A DNA stretch of 64,000 nt from [Eubacterium] cellulosolvens LD2006 (GCF_000621585.1 NZ_KK211309.1:250244-314243), one strand, 5' to 3'. Positions 16,510 to 25,058 are shown, counted from the first letter of the stretch. Notes: generated by a model from the sequence alone, not told the origin. Numbers and translations: made by a program.

Positions 16510-16583
16510 CCATGCGGCAGACCGGGGGCACCACCTTCTGTCGCGGTACAAAATTAATATGATCTCATGGAGGAGGTAAAACA

Positions 16584-17390
16584 ATGAGAAAAGTATTAAC
16601 AATCGCTGGAAGTGACTCCAGCGGAGGCGCCGGAATTCAGGCAGATATCAAAACAATGATCATGAATGGCGTGTACGCCATGAGTGCGGTCACTGCTTTG
16701 ACTGCGCAGAACACAACCGGCGTGACGGGGATCATGGAGGTGACTCCGGAGTTTCTGGCACAGGAAATCGACGCGGTATTTACGGATATCCGGCCGGATG
16801 CCGTGAAAATCGGTATGGTATCGTCTTCGGGACTGATTCATACCATCGCGGAGAAGCTGAAGTTTTATGACGCTCAGAATATCGTGGTGGACCCTGTGAT
16901 GGTAGCCACCAGCGGAGCAAGACTGATCAGCGATGAGGCGATTGATACGCTGAAGAAGGAGCTGCTGCCGATCGCAACTGTGCTCACGCCGAATATCCCG
17001 GAGGCGGAAGTCCTCGCGGATATGAAAATTACAACAAATGAAGATATGATCACTGCCGCGCGGAAAATCAGTGAGACCTACGGTTGTGCGGTGCTCTGCA
17101 AGGGCGGACACAATCTGAATGACGCGAACGATCTGCTCTGTCACGACGGCGGTTATGAGTGGTTCAACGGAAAGAGAATCGACAATCCGAATACACACGG
17201 AACCGGCTGTACACTTTCCAGCGCGATCGCGTCCAATCTCGCGAAGGGATATGACATGAACGAGTCGGTTCGACGCGCGAAGACCTATATATCGGACGCT
17301 CTGGCGGCCATGCTGAATCTCGGGAAGGGAAGCGGACCGATGAATCATGCGTTCGATCTTTGTGGTAGATTTAAGGAGTCCTGCGTCTGA
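16584..17390 (+). CDS. thiD: Hydroxymethylpyrimidine (phosphate) kinase
   Basis: Phosphorylates HMP and HMP-P to HMP-PP for thiamin synthesis. The 268-residue ribokinase-fold protein opens with ITIAGSD-type sequence (LTIAGSDSSGGAGIQAD), carries PVMVATSG and the C-terminal anion-hole motif THGTGCTLSSAI. AGGAGG precedes the ATG. It is the first gene behind TPP riboswitch 1 and is followed by tenA, which supplies HMP from degraded thiamin. Confidence 0.95.
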   Translation: MRKVLTIAGSDSSGGAGIQADIKTMIMNGVYAMSAVTALTAQNTTGVTGIMEVTPEFLAQEIDAVFTDIRPDAVKIGMVSSSGLIHTIAEKLKFYDAQNIVVDPVMVATSGARLISDEAIDTLKKELLPIATVLTPNIPEAEVLADMKITTNEDMITAARKISETYGCAVLCKGGHNLNDANDLLCHDGGYEWFNGKRIDNPNTHGTGCTLSSAIASNLAKGYDMNESVRRAKTYISDALAAMLNLGKGSGPMNHAFDLCGRFKESCV

Positions 17391-17406
17391 CAGAAAGGGA
17401 ACTTGG

Positions 17407-18159
17407 ATGAGTGTAACACCGGAAAACAATGCAAAACGAAGGATGTCCAACTGTATCGATGATCCGATGGTGGTCATGGAGACAGTGCAGATGAAGAAGA
17501 CGCCTTCACAGAAACTGTTCGACGCGGCGAAGGAAATGTTCGATTCTTTCATAGCGCATCCGTTTGTGCAGGGAATCGGGAGCGGGGAACTGGATAAAGA
17601 CAAATTTGCCTATTATATGCTGCAGGACTATAAATACCTGATCGACTATATGCGTGTCTTCGCCCTCGGCATTTCCAAGGCGCGGGATATGGAGACGATG
17701 AAGAGGTTTACGGCGAGTGTGTATCACACCCTCTACGGGGAGATGGACGTTCACCGCGCGTACATGCGCCGTCTTGGCGTCAGTGAGGATGAGGCGGAGT
17801 TCACGGAACCTGCGCTGGACAACAAGTCCTATACATCCTATATGCTCAAGGTCGCCTACGAGGGAACCGACGCGGATATCGTGGCCTCGATCCTTTCCTG
17901 CGCGGTCAGCTATGAGTATATCGCGACGGAACTGGTCAAACAGTATCCGGATGCGGTAAATCATCCCTTCTATGGGGAATGGGTGAGAGAGTACATCAGC
18001 GAAGAGTACAGAATGGATACGCGCCGGCAGGAAAAACTGCTGGACAGACTGGCGGAAGACTATTCGGATGAGCAGTACAGACATCTCGAGGACATCTTCC
18101 TGACCTGCACCCGATATGAGGGCAGATTCTGGGATATGGCCTGGGAGAAACGGAGATGA
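17407..18159 (+). CDS. tenA: TenA-family thiaminase II / aminopyrimidine aminohydrolase
   Basis: TenA hydrolyses aminomethyl-aminopyrimidine to HMP (or thiamin to HMP and thiazole). The helical-bundle protein is 250 residues from the ATG at 17407, which has AAAGGGA upstream; an earlier in-frame ATG overlaps thiD, and starts at 17443 or 17467 are possible. The core runs from FIAHPFVQGIGSGEL through DYKYLIDYMRVF to SCAVSYEYI, which has the cysteine expected of the catalytic C-x3-Y-x-Y-type site, and ends near the conserved Glu in CTRYEGRFWDMAW. The ABC importer behind it matches pyrimidine salvage. Confidence 0.9.
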   Translation: MSVTPENNAKRRMSNCIDDPMVVMETVQMKKTPSQKLFDAAKEMFDSFIAHPFVQGIGSGELDKDKFAYYMLQDYKYLIDYMRVFALGISKARDMETMKRFTASVYHTLYGEMDVHRAYMRRLGVSEDEAEFTEPALDNKSYTSYMLKVAYEGTDADIVASILSCAVSYEYIATELVKQYPDAVNHPFYGEWVREYISEEYRMDTRRQEKLLDRLAEDYSDEQYRHLEDIFLTCTRYEGRFWDMAWEKRR

Positions 18160-18163
18160 GCCG

Positions 18164-18973
18164 ATGCTTGATTTCAGAGAGGTGACGTTCGGATACCCGG
18201 AGGATGAATTCCTGATGTTCGATCATCTGTCGTTTCATGTGGATAAAGGTGAGTTTACGGCGATGATCGGTGCATCCGGAGTCGGAAAAAGCACGATTTT
18301 CCGATTGATCAACCGTTTCCTTACGGCAGAGACCGGACATATTCTGGTAGACGGTAAGGACATAGGTGTGACAGAGGATACGGACAGGAAAAAAAAGAAA
18401 AAACTGCTTTCCGGGGATGACGTCTATTGCGGCTATATGCCGCAGAGGGATCTTCTGTTTCCCTGGAGAACAGTGGAAGAAAATGTGATGCTTCCGATGC
18501 AGATTCGCCGGGAGAAGAAGGCGGTCTGTCGGGAAAAGGCCGGCGAGCTGCTCGCCCGGGTGGGGCTTCGGGGATATGAGAGAAAATATCCGTCGGAACT
18601 CTCCGGAGGTATGCGACAGAGGGCTTCTTTTGCCAGAACGCTGGCGGTCGGGGCGAAACTGCTTCTTCTCGACGAGCCGTTCAGCGCGCTGGACGCGATC
18701 ACAAGAGCTTCCATGCAGGAGTGGCTTCGGGAACAGTGGAACGAAATGGATAAGACTGTGTTCTTTATCACCCACGATGTCGATGAAGCGATTTTTCTCT
18801 CCCAGAGAATCCTTGTGCTCACCGGCAGACCGGGCTGTGAGATGAAGGAGTTCCGGGTTCCGCTTCCGGCAAACCGGACCAGAGACATGATGGAAGCCGT
18901 CGAAGTGCGTGAACTGAAAGAACAGATCTCGGAACTGCTCAGAAAGGAAGCGTTGCAATGGCAGGAGAGCTGA
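18164..18973 (+). CDS. ABC transporter ATP-binding protein, ThiZ-like
   Basis: ATPase of a nitrate/sulfonate/pyrimidine-type importer, 269 residues from the ATG at 18164, 4 bp after the tenA stop. Walker A GASGVGKST, Q-loop PQRDLLFPW, signature LSGGMRQR, Walker B LLLLDEPFSALD and H-loop FITHDVDEA are all present. It lies in the TPP-regulated operon before two permeases and an NMT1-like binding protein, so the likely cargo is a formyl- or aminopyrimidine thiamin precursor. The last 16 bp overlap the next gene. Confidence 0.9.
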   Translation: MLDFREVTFGYPEDEFLMFDHLSFHVDKGEFTAMIGASGVGKSTIFRLINRFLTAETGHILVDGKDIGVTEDTDRKKKKKLLSGDDVYCGYMPQRDLLFPWRTVEENVMLPMQIRREKKAVCREKAGELLARVGLRGYERKYPSELSGGMRQRASFARTLAVGAKLLLLDEPFSALDAITRASMQEWLREQWNEMDKTVFFITHDVDEAIFLSQRILVLTGRPGCEMKEFRVPLPANRTRDMMEAVEVRELKEQISELLRKEALQWQES

Positions 18974-19785
18974 GTGTGAAGTGCGAGGACAAGAGGACAT
19001 CCGGCAGGGAAAAGGGAAGGGCGCGAAACTTCGCGGCGCGATGGAAGAAACAGGCACCGGCACTGCTCTTCGGAATTCTGATTTTTGCGTTATGGGGCAT
19101 CCTCGCGCGGATCGTGGACAGCAGCATCGTGTTGCCCGGACCTCTGGATGTGGCACGGAGCCTTTGGAAAAAGCGAGTGGAGATCTTTGCCGTTCATTTT
19201 CCGGCGACGATGTATGTCGTTCTGGTCGGAGGCGTTCTTTCGATTCTTTTCGGAATGCTGATGGCCATATGGATGGATGCCTCGGAGCTGATCCGAAGGG
19301 CGGTTTATCCGATACTGACAGTGACACAGGTGATACCGACAATGTGTATCGCGCCTGTGCTGGTACTCTGGCTTGGTTATTCCGTCGAGATGCGGATCGT
19401 GGTTGTCATACTGGTGAATTTCTTTCCGGTGACGATCGATCTCTTTGACGGACTGCGGGCGGTAAATCGTGAGCAGTCCGAGCTGATTGATACCTTCGGA
19501 GCGGGAGAATTATATAAGTTTGTTCATTTAAAACTGCCGTCAGCGATGCCGTATTTTTTTTCGTCGCTTCGTGTGGCGGTCCCGTGGGCTGTGATCAGCG
19601 CGACCGTGGCTGAGTGGCTCGGCGCGCCGGCCGGACTCGGAATTTTAAGCAGAAACGGAATGGCGGAACTGGATGCTCCGACGCTGCTGGCACCGCTGGT
19701 GGTGCTCACGATCGTGGCTCTTGTTCTGAACCGAATGGTGGGGCTGATAGAAAAACGGGTGCTCAAACACCGGGAAAACATATAA
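18958..19785 (+). CDS. ABC transporter permease, ThiX-like (first copy)
   Basis: A 275-residue inner-membrane subunit of the NitT/TauT class with about six helices. The N-terminal 30 residues are basic and cytoplasmic. The ATPase-coupling EAA-like loop is at ELIDTFGAGELYKFVHLKLPSAMPYF, and the conserved AEWLGAPAGLG follows. It overlaps the ATPase gene by 16 bp. A second permease (20899-21654) with closely similar core (MCIxPxxVLWxGY, AEWLGAxxGLG) lies after the binding protein, so the transporter may be a heterodimer. Confidence 0.88.
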   Translation: MAGELSVKCEDKRTSGREKGRARNFAARWKKQAPALLFGILIFALWGILARIVDSSIVLPGPLDVARSLWKKRVEIFAVHFPATMYVVLVGGVLSILFGMLMAIWMDASELIRRAVYPILTVTQVIPTMCIAPVLVLWLGYSVEMRIVVVILVNFFPVTIDLFDGLRAVNREQSELIDTFGAGELYKFVHLKLPSAMPYFFSSLRVAVPWAVISATVAEWLGAPAGLGILSRNGMAELDAPTLLAPLVVLTIVALVLNRMVGLIEKRVLKHRENI

Positions 19786-19808
19786 AAAACAATAATTTGG
19801 AGGGTTTT

Positions 19809-20888
19809 ATGAAAGCATTAGGTATTAAGAAATGGATTCGTAGTCTGGCTGTAGTGACAGCTTTCGTGACAGCGGCATCTTTTGCCGGCTGCGGCACTGA
19901 TTCGGAGGCAAAGAGCCTTGGTTCCGGTTCTGATTCAGGAGCAGAAGCTTCCGGAAAAACGGAAGACGGTAAGGACCTCACGGAGATGAAAGTGATTCTG
20001 GACTGGTATCCGAACGCGATCCATACCTTCCTCTATGACGCAGAGGAAAAGGGTTATTTTGCGGAAGAGGGAATCAAAGTTACAATCATTCCTCCGGCCC
20101 AGAGCGTGGATGCCGTGACTTTTGTTTCTACAGGAAAAGCGGACATCGGACTTACCTATCCGATCGAGACGGTTAAGGCTGCGGAGGCCGAGGATATTCA
20201 TATTCACGCGATCGGTTCGGTGACACAGGAAACACTGACCTGTATGGCGTCTCTGAAGGACGGAGGTGTCCAGGAGATCAAGGATCTCAAAGGAAAAAAA
20301 GTCGGCTACGACGGCACAGCTTCTTCCGAGGCGATGGTACGCACCGTGGCGAAAGCAGCAGGACTTTCCGAAGATGATTATGAAATGGTAAACGTTGGAT
20401 TTGAACTTACCACAGCACTGACGACAAAGAGCGTGGATGTCGTTGCAGGTATCATGATCAACGATGAGGTGATCACGATGGAGAATAACGGCTATGAGCT
20501 GAACGTCTTCAGTTATGACTCTAACGGTGTTCCGGAGATGTACGACATCGTCATGGTGGCGGAAGACAAGGCGTATGAGGACAATCCTGAGCTTTACAAA
20601 GGTTTCTTAAGAGCCTGCGCAAAGGGCTTTGAGGATATGAAGGCCTCCGAGGAGGATGCCCTTGATCTGATCATGGACAAGATGAACTCCGACGAGAGCC
20701 CATTGGATCGGGAACAGCAGAAGGGCAGCTACGAGACGCTGCTTCCGTATATGGAGCACGACGACGCGAAATTCCTCAGCATGACGGACGAGAAGTGGCA
20801 GAACTACATCGACTGGATGAAAAAATGCGGACTTGTTGAGAAAGATGTGAAACCGGCGGACGTATACATTGCGCCTGAACTTGACTAA
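19809..20888 (+). CDS. Lipoprotein substrate-binding protein, ThiY/NMT1-like
   Basis: Extracellular binding protein for thiamin pyrimidine precursors, 359 residues from the ATG at 19809 behind GGAGG. It has a signal sequence with lipobox ASFAGC (Cys about residue 28). The mature start LDWYPNAIHTFLYDAEEKGYF is the NMT1/THI5-like hallmark, as in ThiY, which binds formylaminopyrimidine. SSEAMVRT and the C-terminal EKWQNYIDWM fit the family. It is flanked by two permease genes. The precise ligand (HMP or formylaminopyrimidine) is inferred from tenA and thiD in the same operon. Confidence 0.9.
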   Translation: MKALGIKKWIRSLAVVTAFVTAASFAGCGTDSEAKSLGSGSDSGAEASGKTEDGKDLTEMKVILDWYPNAIHTFLYDAEEKGYFAEEGIKVTIIPPAQSVDAVTFVSTGKADIGLTYPIETVKAAEAEDIHIHAIGSVTQETLTCMASLKDGGVQEIKDLKGKKVGYDGTASSEAMVRTVAKAAGLSEDDYEMVNVGFELTTALTTKSVDVVAGIMINDEVITMENNGYELNVFSYDSNGVPEMYDIVMVAEDKAYEDNPELYKGFLRACAKGFEDMKASEEDALDLIMDKMNSDESPLDREQQKGSYETLLPYMEHDDAKFLSMTDEKWQNYIDWMKKCGLVEKDVKPADVYIAPELD

Positions 20889-20898
20889 GGATGTGTGA

Positions 20899-21654
20899 AT
20901 GAAAGAGAAGATAAGAAATATGCTGCCTCCGGTTCTTCTGTCCGGACTCCTTCTGGCGGCCTGGCAGATCGGAGCCGGCGTGGTGAAAATGACGCATATT
21001 TTTCCGGGACCGTTGGAGATCCTGGCAAAAACCTGGGAACTTCGGGAGACACTGTTTCTGAAACAGCTCCCGACGACACTGATTACGATCCTGGCGGGCT
21101 GGATCCTTGCCGCGGCTCTCGGAATCGCGCTGGCGACGCTGATGCACTTTTCGGGCGTGGCGGAGGCGATGCTTCACCCGGCGCTGGTGATCACACAGAC
21201 CATACCGGTTATGTGTATCTCGCCGCTCTTCGTACTCTGGTTCGGCTACACGGTGACGGCCAGGCTGGTGGCTGTCGTACTGTCCACTTTTTTTGCGATC
21301 ACGCTGAACACCTTCGACGGGCTTGCGAGAGCCGACCGGGAGAAAATCGAGCTCATGAAATCGATGGGGGCAAGGCGTAGGGATATCTTCTTTCACATGG
21401 AGGTTCCGTCGGCATTTCCGATGTTTGTCACGGGGCTGAAGATGACACTGCCTTGGGCAGTGATCGACGCGGCCGTGGCGGAGTGGCTGGGCGCCACGCA
21501 GGGGCTCGGCTATTTCAGCCGGAGAATGATCATTCGGATGGACGGCGCGGCTGTCTTCGCGCCGGTTCTGATCCTCACAGGACTTGCCCTTCTCGGCATG
21601 GCGGCACTCGGAATGCTGGACCGGAAGTGCGCCGGCTACCGGGCAGAACTATGA
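20899..21654 (+). CDS. ABC transporter permease, ThiX-like (second copy)
   Basis: A 251-residue permease paralogous to the one at 18958-19785. Shared landmarks include FPGPLEI-type sequence after the first helix, MCISPLFVLWFGYT, DGLARADREKIELMKSMGA (coupling loop) and AEWLGATQGLG. It starts 10 bp after the binding-protein stop and ends the operon. Two different permeases with one ATPase and one binding protein suggest a heterodimeric channel, which is uncommon for ThiXYZ systems, where one permease normally homodimerises. Confidence 0.87.
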   Translation: MKEKIRNMLPPVLLSGLLLAAWQIGAGVVKMTHIFPGPLEILAKTWELRETLFLKQLPTTLITILAGWILAAALGIALATLMHFSGVAEAMLHPALVITQTIPVMCISPLFVLWFGYTVTARLVAVVLSTFFAITLNTFDGLARADREKIELMKSMGARRRDIFFHMEVPSAFPMFVTGLKMTLPWAVIDAAVAEWLGATQGLGYFSRRMIIRMDGAAVFAPVLILTGLALLGMAALGMLDRKCAGYRAEL

Positions 21655-21702
21655 AAAGGAATGCCGGATTCTGTAATTATATGGATTTGACAGAATACAA
21701 TG

Positions 21703-21731
21703 TTGACCGCGCGTTGACGCAGTGCTATATT
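21703..21731 (+). promoter_or_regulatory. Promoter of the thiW-thiM-thiE operon
   Basis: TTGACC (21703-21708), 17 bp, TATATT (21726-21731), about 30 bp upstream of the second TPP aptamer. Confidence 0.7.
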
Positions 21732-21756
21732 AAACGCGTAAAGTGAATAATGAGCA

Positions 21757-21842
21757 GCGGGGAGCCGGATGTATCCGGCTGAGAGGAGGATGTAAGTTCT
21801 CGACCCATTGACCTGATTTGGATCATGCCAACGTAGGGAGTG
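21757..21842 (+). ncRNA. TPP riboswitch (thi box) 2
   Basis: Thi-box segments in order: GCGGGGAGCC, GGCTGAGAGG, CGACCCATTGACCTGATTTG, GGATCATGCCAACGTAGGGAG. It controls the thiazole-salvage operon that begins at 22222. The hairpin at 21865-21895 is the likely expression platform. Confidence 0.95.
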
Positions 21843-21864
21843 ACTGTTAAGCAAGAAGAAATAC

Positions 21865-21895
21865 AAGAGCAGACTGTCGATGGCAGTCTGCTCTT
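21865..21895 (+). terminator. Hairpin downstream of TPP riboswitch 2
   Basis: AAGAGCAGACTG and CAGTCTGCTCTT are perfect 12-bp arms. The T-tract is short (TTATTAC), but position and strength fit a riboswitch terminator. Confidence 0.75.
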
Positions 21896-21945
21896 ATTAC
21901 GATACGGGATACGCGCCTCGCGGATAAACGTTCGTTGTCTTCGGG

Positions 21946-22118
21946 AGAACAAAGTCCGCAAGCGGACTTCGACTCCTCCATCCCCTCACTCCTGAGGGGA
22001 GCGTAGTGGACGAAAGGCGCGCGAGCAGAATCGCGTAAGCGATCTTCTTATCTGCGAGCTGCGCATCCCGCGGAGCGTTTTGTGTTATAGAATTTCCGGA
22101 GGAATTTCCTATAACACG
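21946..22118 (-). repeat. Intergenic structured repeat, copy C (full length, reversed)
   Basis: On the minus strand this is a complete element: H1 GTGTTATAG/CTATAACAC (22082-22117), CGCTCCGCGGGATGCGCAGC, H2 GATCGC-TTAC-GCGATT, GCGCGCCTTTCGTCC, the CCCCTCA-GGAG-TGAGGGG stem and H3 GTCCGC-TT-GCGGAC. Its length (173 bp) equals copy F1. It lies between TPP riboswitch 2 and the next gene but in antisense orientation. A hairpin AGCGCTT-TCA-AGCGCT precedes H1 on the minus strand. Confidence 0.85.
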
Positions 22119-22221
22119 GAAACAGCGCTTGAAAGCGCTCCGGTCGGAACGACCTGAATGATGCTCATCGCTTTAGACGTAACTGGAAACATTTTCAAAA
22201 AAACTGAAAGGAGCAGGCAGG

Positions 22222-22545
22222 ATGAACGCAAGTATCGCACTGCAGGTGTTGCCGAACGTGACGGAGCGGGAGGAGACGAGGCGGATCGTCGATGAGGTGA
22301 TCTCCTACATCGAGGCGTCCGGTCTTCACTATGTCGTCGGAGCCTTTGAGACGACGATCGAGGGGGATCTCGATGAATTGCTGGAGATTGTTAAGGAAAG
22401 TCAGAAGATCTGTGTGAGAGCCGGCGCGCCGGGCGTCATGAGCTACGTGAAGATCAGCTATGAGCCGGACGGCGTGTGGACGATCGACGACAAGACAAGA
22501 AAGTATGAGAAACAGAGAAGAGAGAGGGAGGAGAATCATCGATGA
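22222..22545 (+). CDS. Thiamine-binding protein, MTH1187/YkoF-type (DUF77)
   Basis: A 107-residue cytoplasmic protein with the ferredoxin-like fold expected for MTH1187: ASIALQVLP start, YIEASGLHYVVGAFETTIEGD centre and a KISYEPDG strand near the end. MTH1187-type proteins bind thiamin and often accompany ThiW or other thiamin-related transporters. AAAGGAGCAGG lies upstream. It is the first gene after TPP riboswitch 2 and overlaps thiW by 4 bp (ATGA), which supports a role in handing on or sensing imported thiazole or thiamin. The role in this organism is inference. Confidence 0.8.
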   Translation: MNASIALQVLPNVTEREETRRIVDEVISYIEASGLHYVVGAFETTIEGDLDELLEIVKESQKICVRAGAPGVMSYVKISYEPDGVWTIDDKTRKYEKQRREREENHR

Positions 22546-23186
22546 GTACAGGAGAGATGGCATCTGTGGAAGAGAATATGATGTATGAGAGCGGCCAGGC
22601 GGCTGCCGGAAGTGATACAATCACGACAGAGAGAGCGTCGGAAGCATCCACGTCTGCGAAAGGGGCAAAATATGAGATACCGGAGAGCCGTGGCTTCAGC
22701 ATCCGGAAACTCACGTTCACTGCCATGCTGGCGGGATTAAGCTTTGTACTGAGTACGTTTGTCTGCTTTCCGCACATGGCGCCGTTTCAGCATCTGTGCA
22801 ACGTGGTCGGCGCTGTATTTGTCGGCCCGTTCTGGAACTTCGCTGCGGCGCTTCTGACCGGCAGTCTCCGCATGATGACCGGCCGCGACATTCAGGCTGT
22901 CATAGGCGCGGTGATCGGGGCGTTCCTCGGAGGTTTTCTGTACCGCAAGACACATAAACTCTGGGCGGCATGGATCGGAGAAGTGATCGGCACGGGCGTT
23001 CTCTCGGCGATCGCGGCATACCCGGTTCTTCGAATTTTTTACGGTTTCCCGAAATACAACCCGTTTTATCTGGTGCCGTTTTACACCCCGTCCGCAGCGA
23101 TAGGAGCGACCATGGGCTTTGTGCTGATTGCGATTCTTAAGAAGTCCGGTCTGTTCGGAAGAATGACCTTCGAGTTGAATAAATAA
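22542..23186 (+). CDS. thiW: ThiW, ECF-type thiazole uptake S component
   Basis: Predicted hydroxyethylthiazole transporter subunit of the energy-coupling-factor class. The family core starts at IRKLTFTAMLAGLSFVLSTFVCFP, continues with FQHLCNVVGAVFVGPFWN and GEVIGTGVLSAIAAYPVL, and has about five to six helices in 160 residues. The N-terminus is unusual: about 50 polar, Ser/Glu-rich residues precede the first helix, where ThiW proteins normally start almost directly with the membrane domain. The ECF ATPases and T subunit are not in the window. Followed by thiM, which uses the imported thiazole. Confidence 0.88.
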   Translation: MSTGEMASVEENMMYESGQAAAGSDTITTERASEASTSAKGAKYEIPESRGFSIRKLTFTAMLAGLSFVLSTFVCFPHMAPFQHLCNVVGAVFVGPFWNFAAALLTGSLRMMTGRDIQAVIGAVIGAFLGGFLYRKTHKLWAAWIGEVIGTGVLSAIAAYPVLRIFYGFPKYNPFYLVPFYTPSAAIGATMGFVLIAILKKSGLFGRMTFELNK

Positions 23187-23273
23187 AACCGGATGCAGCG
23201 TCAGCCCGTTTGGGGCATAATAGAGGAGTAGAAGTCTAAAAACGAAGACGATATAGAATAAAGGGACAGAACA

Positions 23274-24095
23274 GTGGAATTTGGAGAATCTTTGCGGCTT
23301 GTCCGGAGCAGAAAACCTCTGGTCGAGTGCATAACAAATATAGTGACAGTGAACGATTGTGCAAATATCATTCTCGCGGCGGGCGGCTCGCCGGCGATGA
23401 CGATGGATATCCGTGAGGTCCGCGAGGGTGTCGCGGGGATGCAGGCACTGGTCTGCAACATGGGCGCGATTGATTATGTGGACTCGATGATCGTCGCCGG
23501 AGAGCGGGCAAATGAACTTGGGATTCCGGTGGCGCTGGATCCGGTGGCCTGTGGAACTACGGAGCTGAGAAGGACACAGGCTCGCAGACTTTTGGACTGC
23601 GTGCACTTCTCTGTGATCCGCGGAAACGCGTCCGAGATCCGCTTCCTCGCCCAAGGAGGAAAAACAGGCGCGGGCGTTGACGTAAAGGCGATCGACGAGG
23701 TCAACGAGAGTAACGTAAGAGAGTTCGGAGAGATTATTGAGGAACTCGCGAGACGCCTCGACACGGTCATCGCGGTCTCCGGAAAAATCGACCTCGTGTC
23801 CGACGGAAGACAGACGGTTGCCCTGAGGAACGGCTGCGAGACGATGGCGCGTATCACGGGCAGCGGCTGTATGCTGACCTCTCTGGCTGGAGAATTCGCA
23901 GGAGCGGACAGAGAGAATGTTTTCCGGGCAACGGTGGCCGCTATGACGACAATGGGACTTGCCGGAGAAAGCGCCGAGAAGAAACGTCTGGAAGAGGGCA
24001 CGGGAAATGCCAGCTTCCGCACCTACCTGATCGACGCCGTGTACAATATGGAGCCGGAGGATATCGACGCGGGGATCCGTTGTGAGTATCTGTGA
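23274..24095 (+). CDS. thiM: Hydroxyethylthiazole kinase
   Basis: Phosphorylates 4-methyl-5-(2-hydroxyethyl)thiazole in the salvage pathway. The 273-residue ribokinase-like protein has the substrate segment VECITNIVTVNDCANIILAAGGSPAM and the ATP/anion-hole motif ITGSGCMLTSL with the conserved Cys. It follows thiW and precedes thiE, giving transport, phosphorylation and coupling in order. The start ATG... is read as GTG or ATG-equivalent at 23274 (GTGGAATTTGG), with AAAGGGACAG upstream. Confidence 0.95.
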   Translation: MEFGESLRLVRSRKPLVECITNIVTVNDCANIILAAGGSPAMTMDIREVREGVAGMQALVCNMGAIDYVDSMIVAGERANELGIPVALDPVACGTTELRRTQARRLLDCVHFSVIRGNASEIRFLAQGGKTGAGVDVKAIDEVNESNVREFGEIIEELARRLDTVIAVSGKIDLVSDGRQTVALRNGCETMARITGSGCMLTSLAGEFAGADRENVFRATVAAMTTMGLAGESAEKKRLEEGTGNASFRTYLIDAVYNMEPEDIDAGIRCEYL

Positions 24096-24258
24096 GGAAC
24101 GCCTGATCGGAGCGGGATGATCGTCAGAAGGACGACGGGTTTTCGGACATATAAGAAGGATAAGCGGCCAGAGAGGGCTGTCTTGGGCAGGTTGTTACCC
24201 GGGAGGTATATGATGGCCTCCGCGTAAGCCGGAGAAAAAAACAGGAGATACAGAGAAG

Positions 24259-24897
24259 ATGAAATGTACAAAAGAGAGTCTGCAGCTGTACGCGATCACG
24301 GATCGCAGATGGCTGAACGGAAAGACACTTTATTCACAGGTCGAGGAGGCACTGAAGGGCGGAGCGACCTTTATCCAGCTTCGTGAGAAAGATCTTGATG
24401 AGGAGAACTTCCGTGAGGAGGCGGTGGCCTTAAAAGAACTTTGCGGCAGATACAACGTGCCCTTCGTACTCGACGATAATGTGGCACTTGCGAAAGAGAT
24501 CGACGCGGACGGTGTCCATGTCGGGCAGAGTGATATGGAGGCCGGGGAAGTTATCCGCCTGCTCGGCGAAGACAAGATCATCGGCGTGTCCGCCTCGACG
24601 GTGGAGGATGCGGTTCTTGCGGAGAAGAGGGGCGCGTCTTATCTCGGCGTCGGAGCCGTTTTTCCGACGGGTACAAAGGATGACGCCAGCGGCGTTTCGA
24701 TGGAAACACTCAGAGCGATCTGCGAGGCGGTTCACATCCCCGTCGTGGCGATCGGAGGAATCACAAAGGACAACCTTCGCGAGTTGAAAGGCAGCGGGAT
24801 TGCCGGGATCTCGGTGATCAGCGCGATTTTCGCGCAGCCGGACGTGCGGAGCGCGACCGAAGAATTGAAACAGAGGACAGCGGAAATGCTGTCATGA
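24259..24897 (+). CDS. thiE: Thiamin-phosphate synthase
   Basis: Couples HMP-PP with thiazole phosphate to give thiamin phosphate. The 212-residue TIM barrel shows ITDRRWLNGKTL, FIQLREKDL (pyrophosphate-binding Arg/Lys), GVHVGQSDM and GVGAVFPTGTKDDA. CAGGAGATACAG precedes the ATG. A 163-bp gap separates it from thiM and contains a small GGAGG/CCTCC hairpin but no promoter or TPP aptamer that I can recognise, so it is probably read from the same transcript. Confidence 0.95.
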   Translation: MKCTKESLQLYAITDRRWLNGKTLYSQVEEALKGGATFIQLREKDLDEENFREEAVALKELCGRYNVPFVLDDNVALAKEIDADGVHVGQSDMEAGEVIRLLGEDKIIGVSASTVEDAVLAEKRGASYLGVGAVFPTGTKDDASGVSMETLRAICEAVHIPVVAIGGITKDNLRELKGSGIAGISVISAIFAQPDVRSATEELKQRTAEMLS

Positions 24898-24906
24898 TTT
24901 TTGGAA

Positions 24907-24940
24907 AACTGTCGCGGGAAAACTGCGGCAGTTCTTTTTT
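24907..24940 (+). terminator. Intrinsic terminator after thiE
   Basis: AACTGTCGC and GCGGCAGTT form a 9-bp stem with one G-U pair, followed by CTTTTTT. It ends the thiamin operon. Confidence 0.85.
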
Positions 24941-24960
24941 CTTATGCTAAATTTATTCGT

Positions 24961-25035
24961 ATTCCCGATGAGACAAAAACATTCCGCCGGATGCGCTGCT
25001 CGCAGAAAAGAAAACGCCGCGCAGGGACTTTTTTA
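24961..25035 (+). repeat. Degenerate intergenic repeat, copy D
   Basis: ATGAGACAAAAACATTCCGCCGGATGCGCTGCTCGCAG matches the stretch after H1 in copies B and F (GACAAAACGCTCCGCGGGATGCGCAGCTCGCAG) with several changes. The left arm of H1 and the H2-H3 part are eroded or missing. It lies about 20 bp past the thiE terminator. Confidence 0.6.
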
Positions 25036-25058
25036 CTATGCATTTCCTGTGATTTAGT

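Noticed and set aside
24096-24258. A third TPP riboswitch before thiE.
   Set aside because: The CTGAGA and ACCTGAT-GGATAATGCC elements are absent; only small GC-rich hairpins are present.
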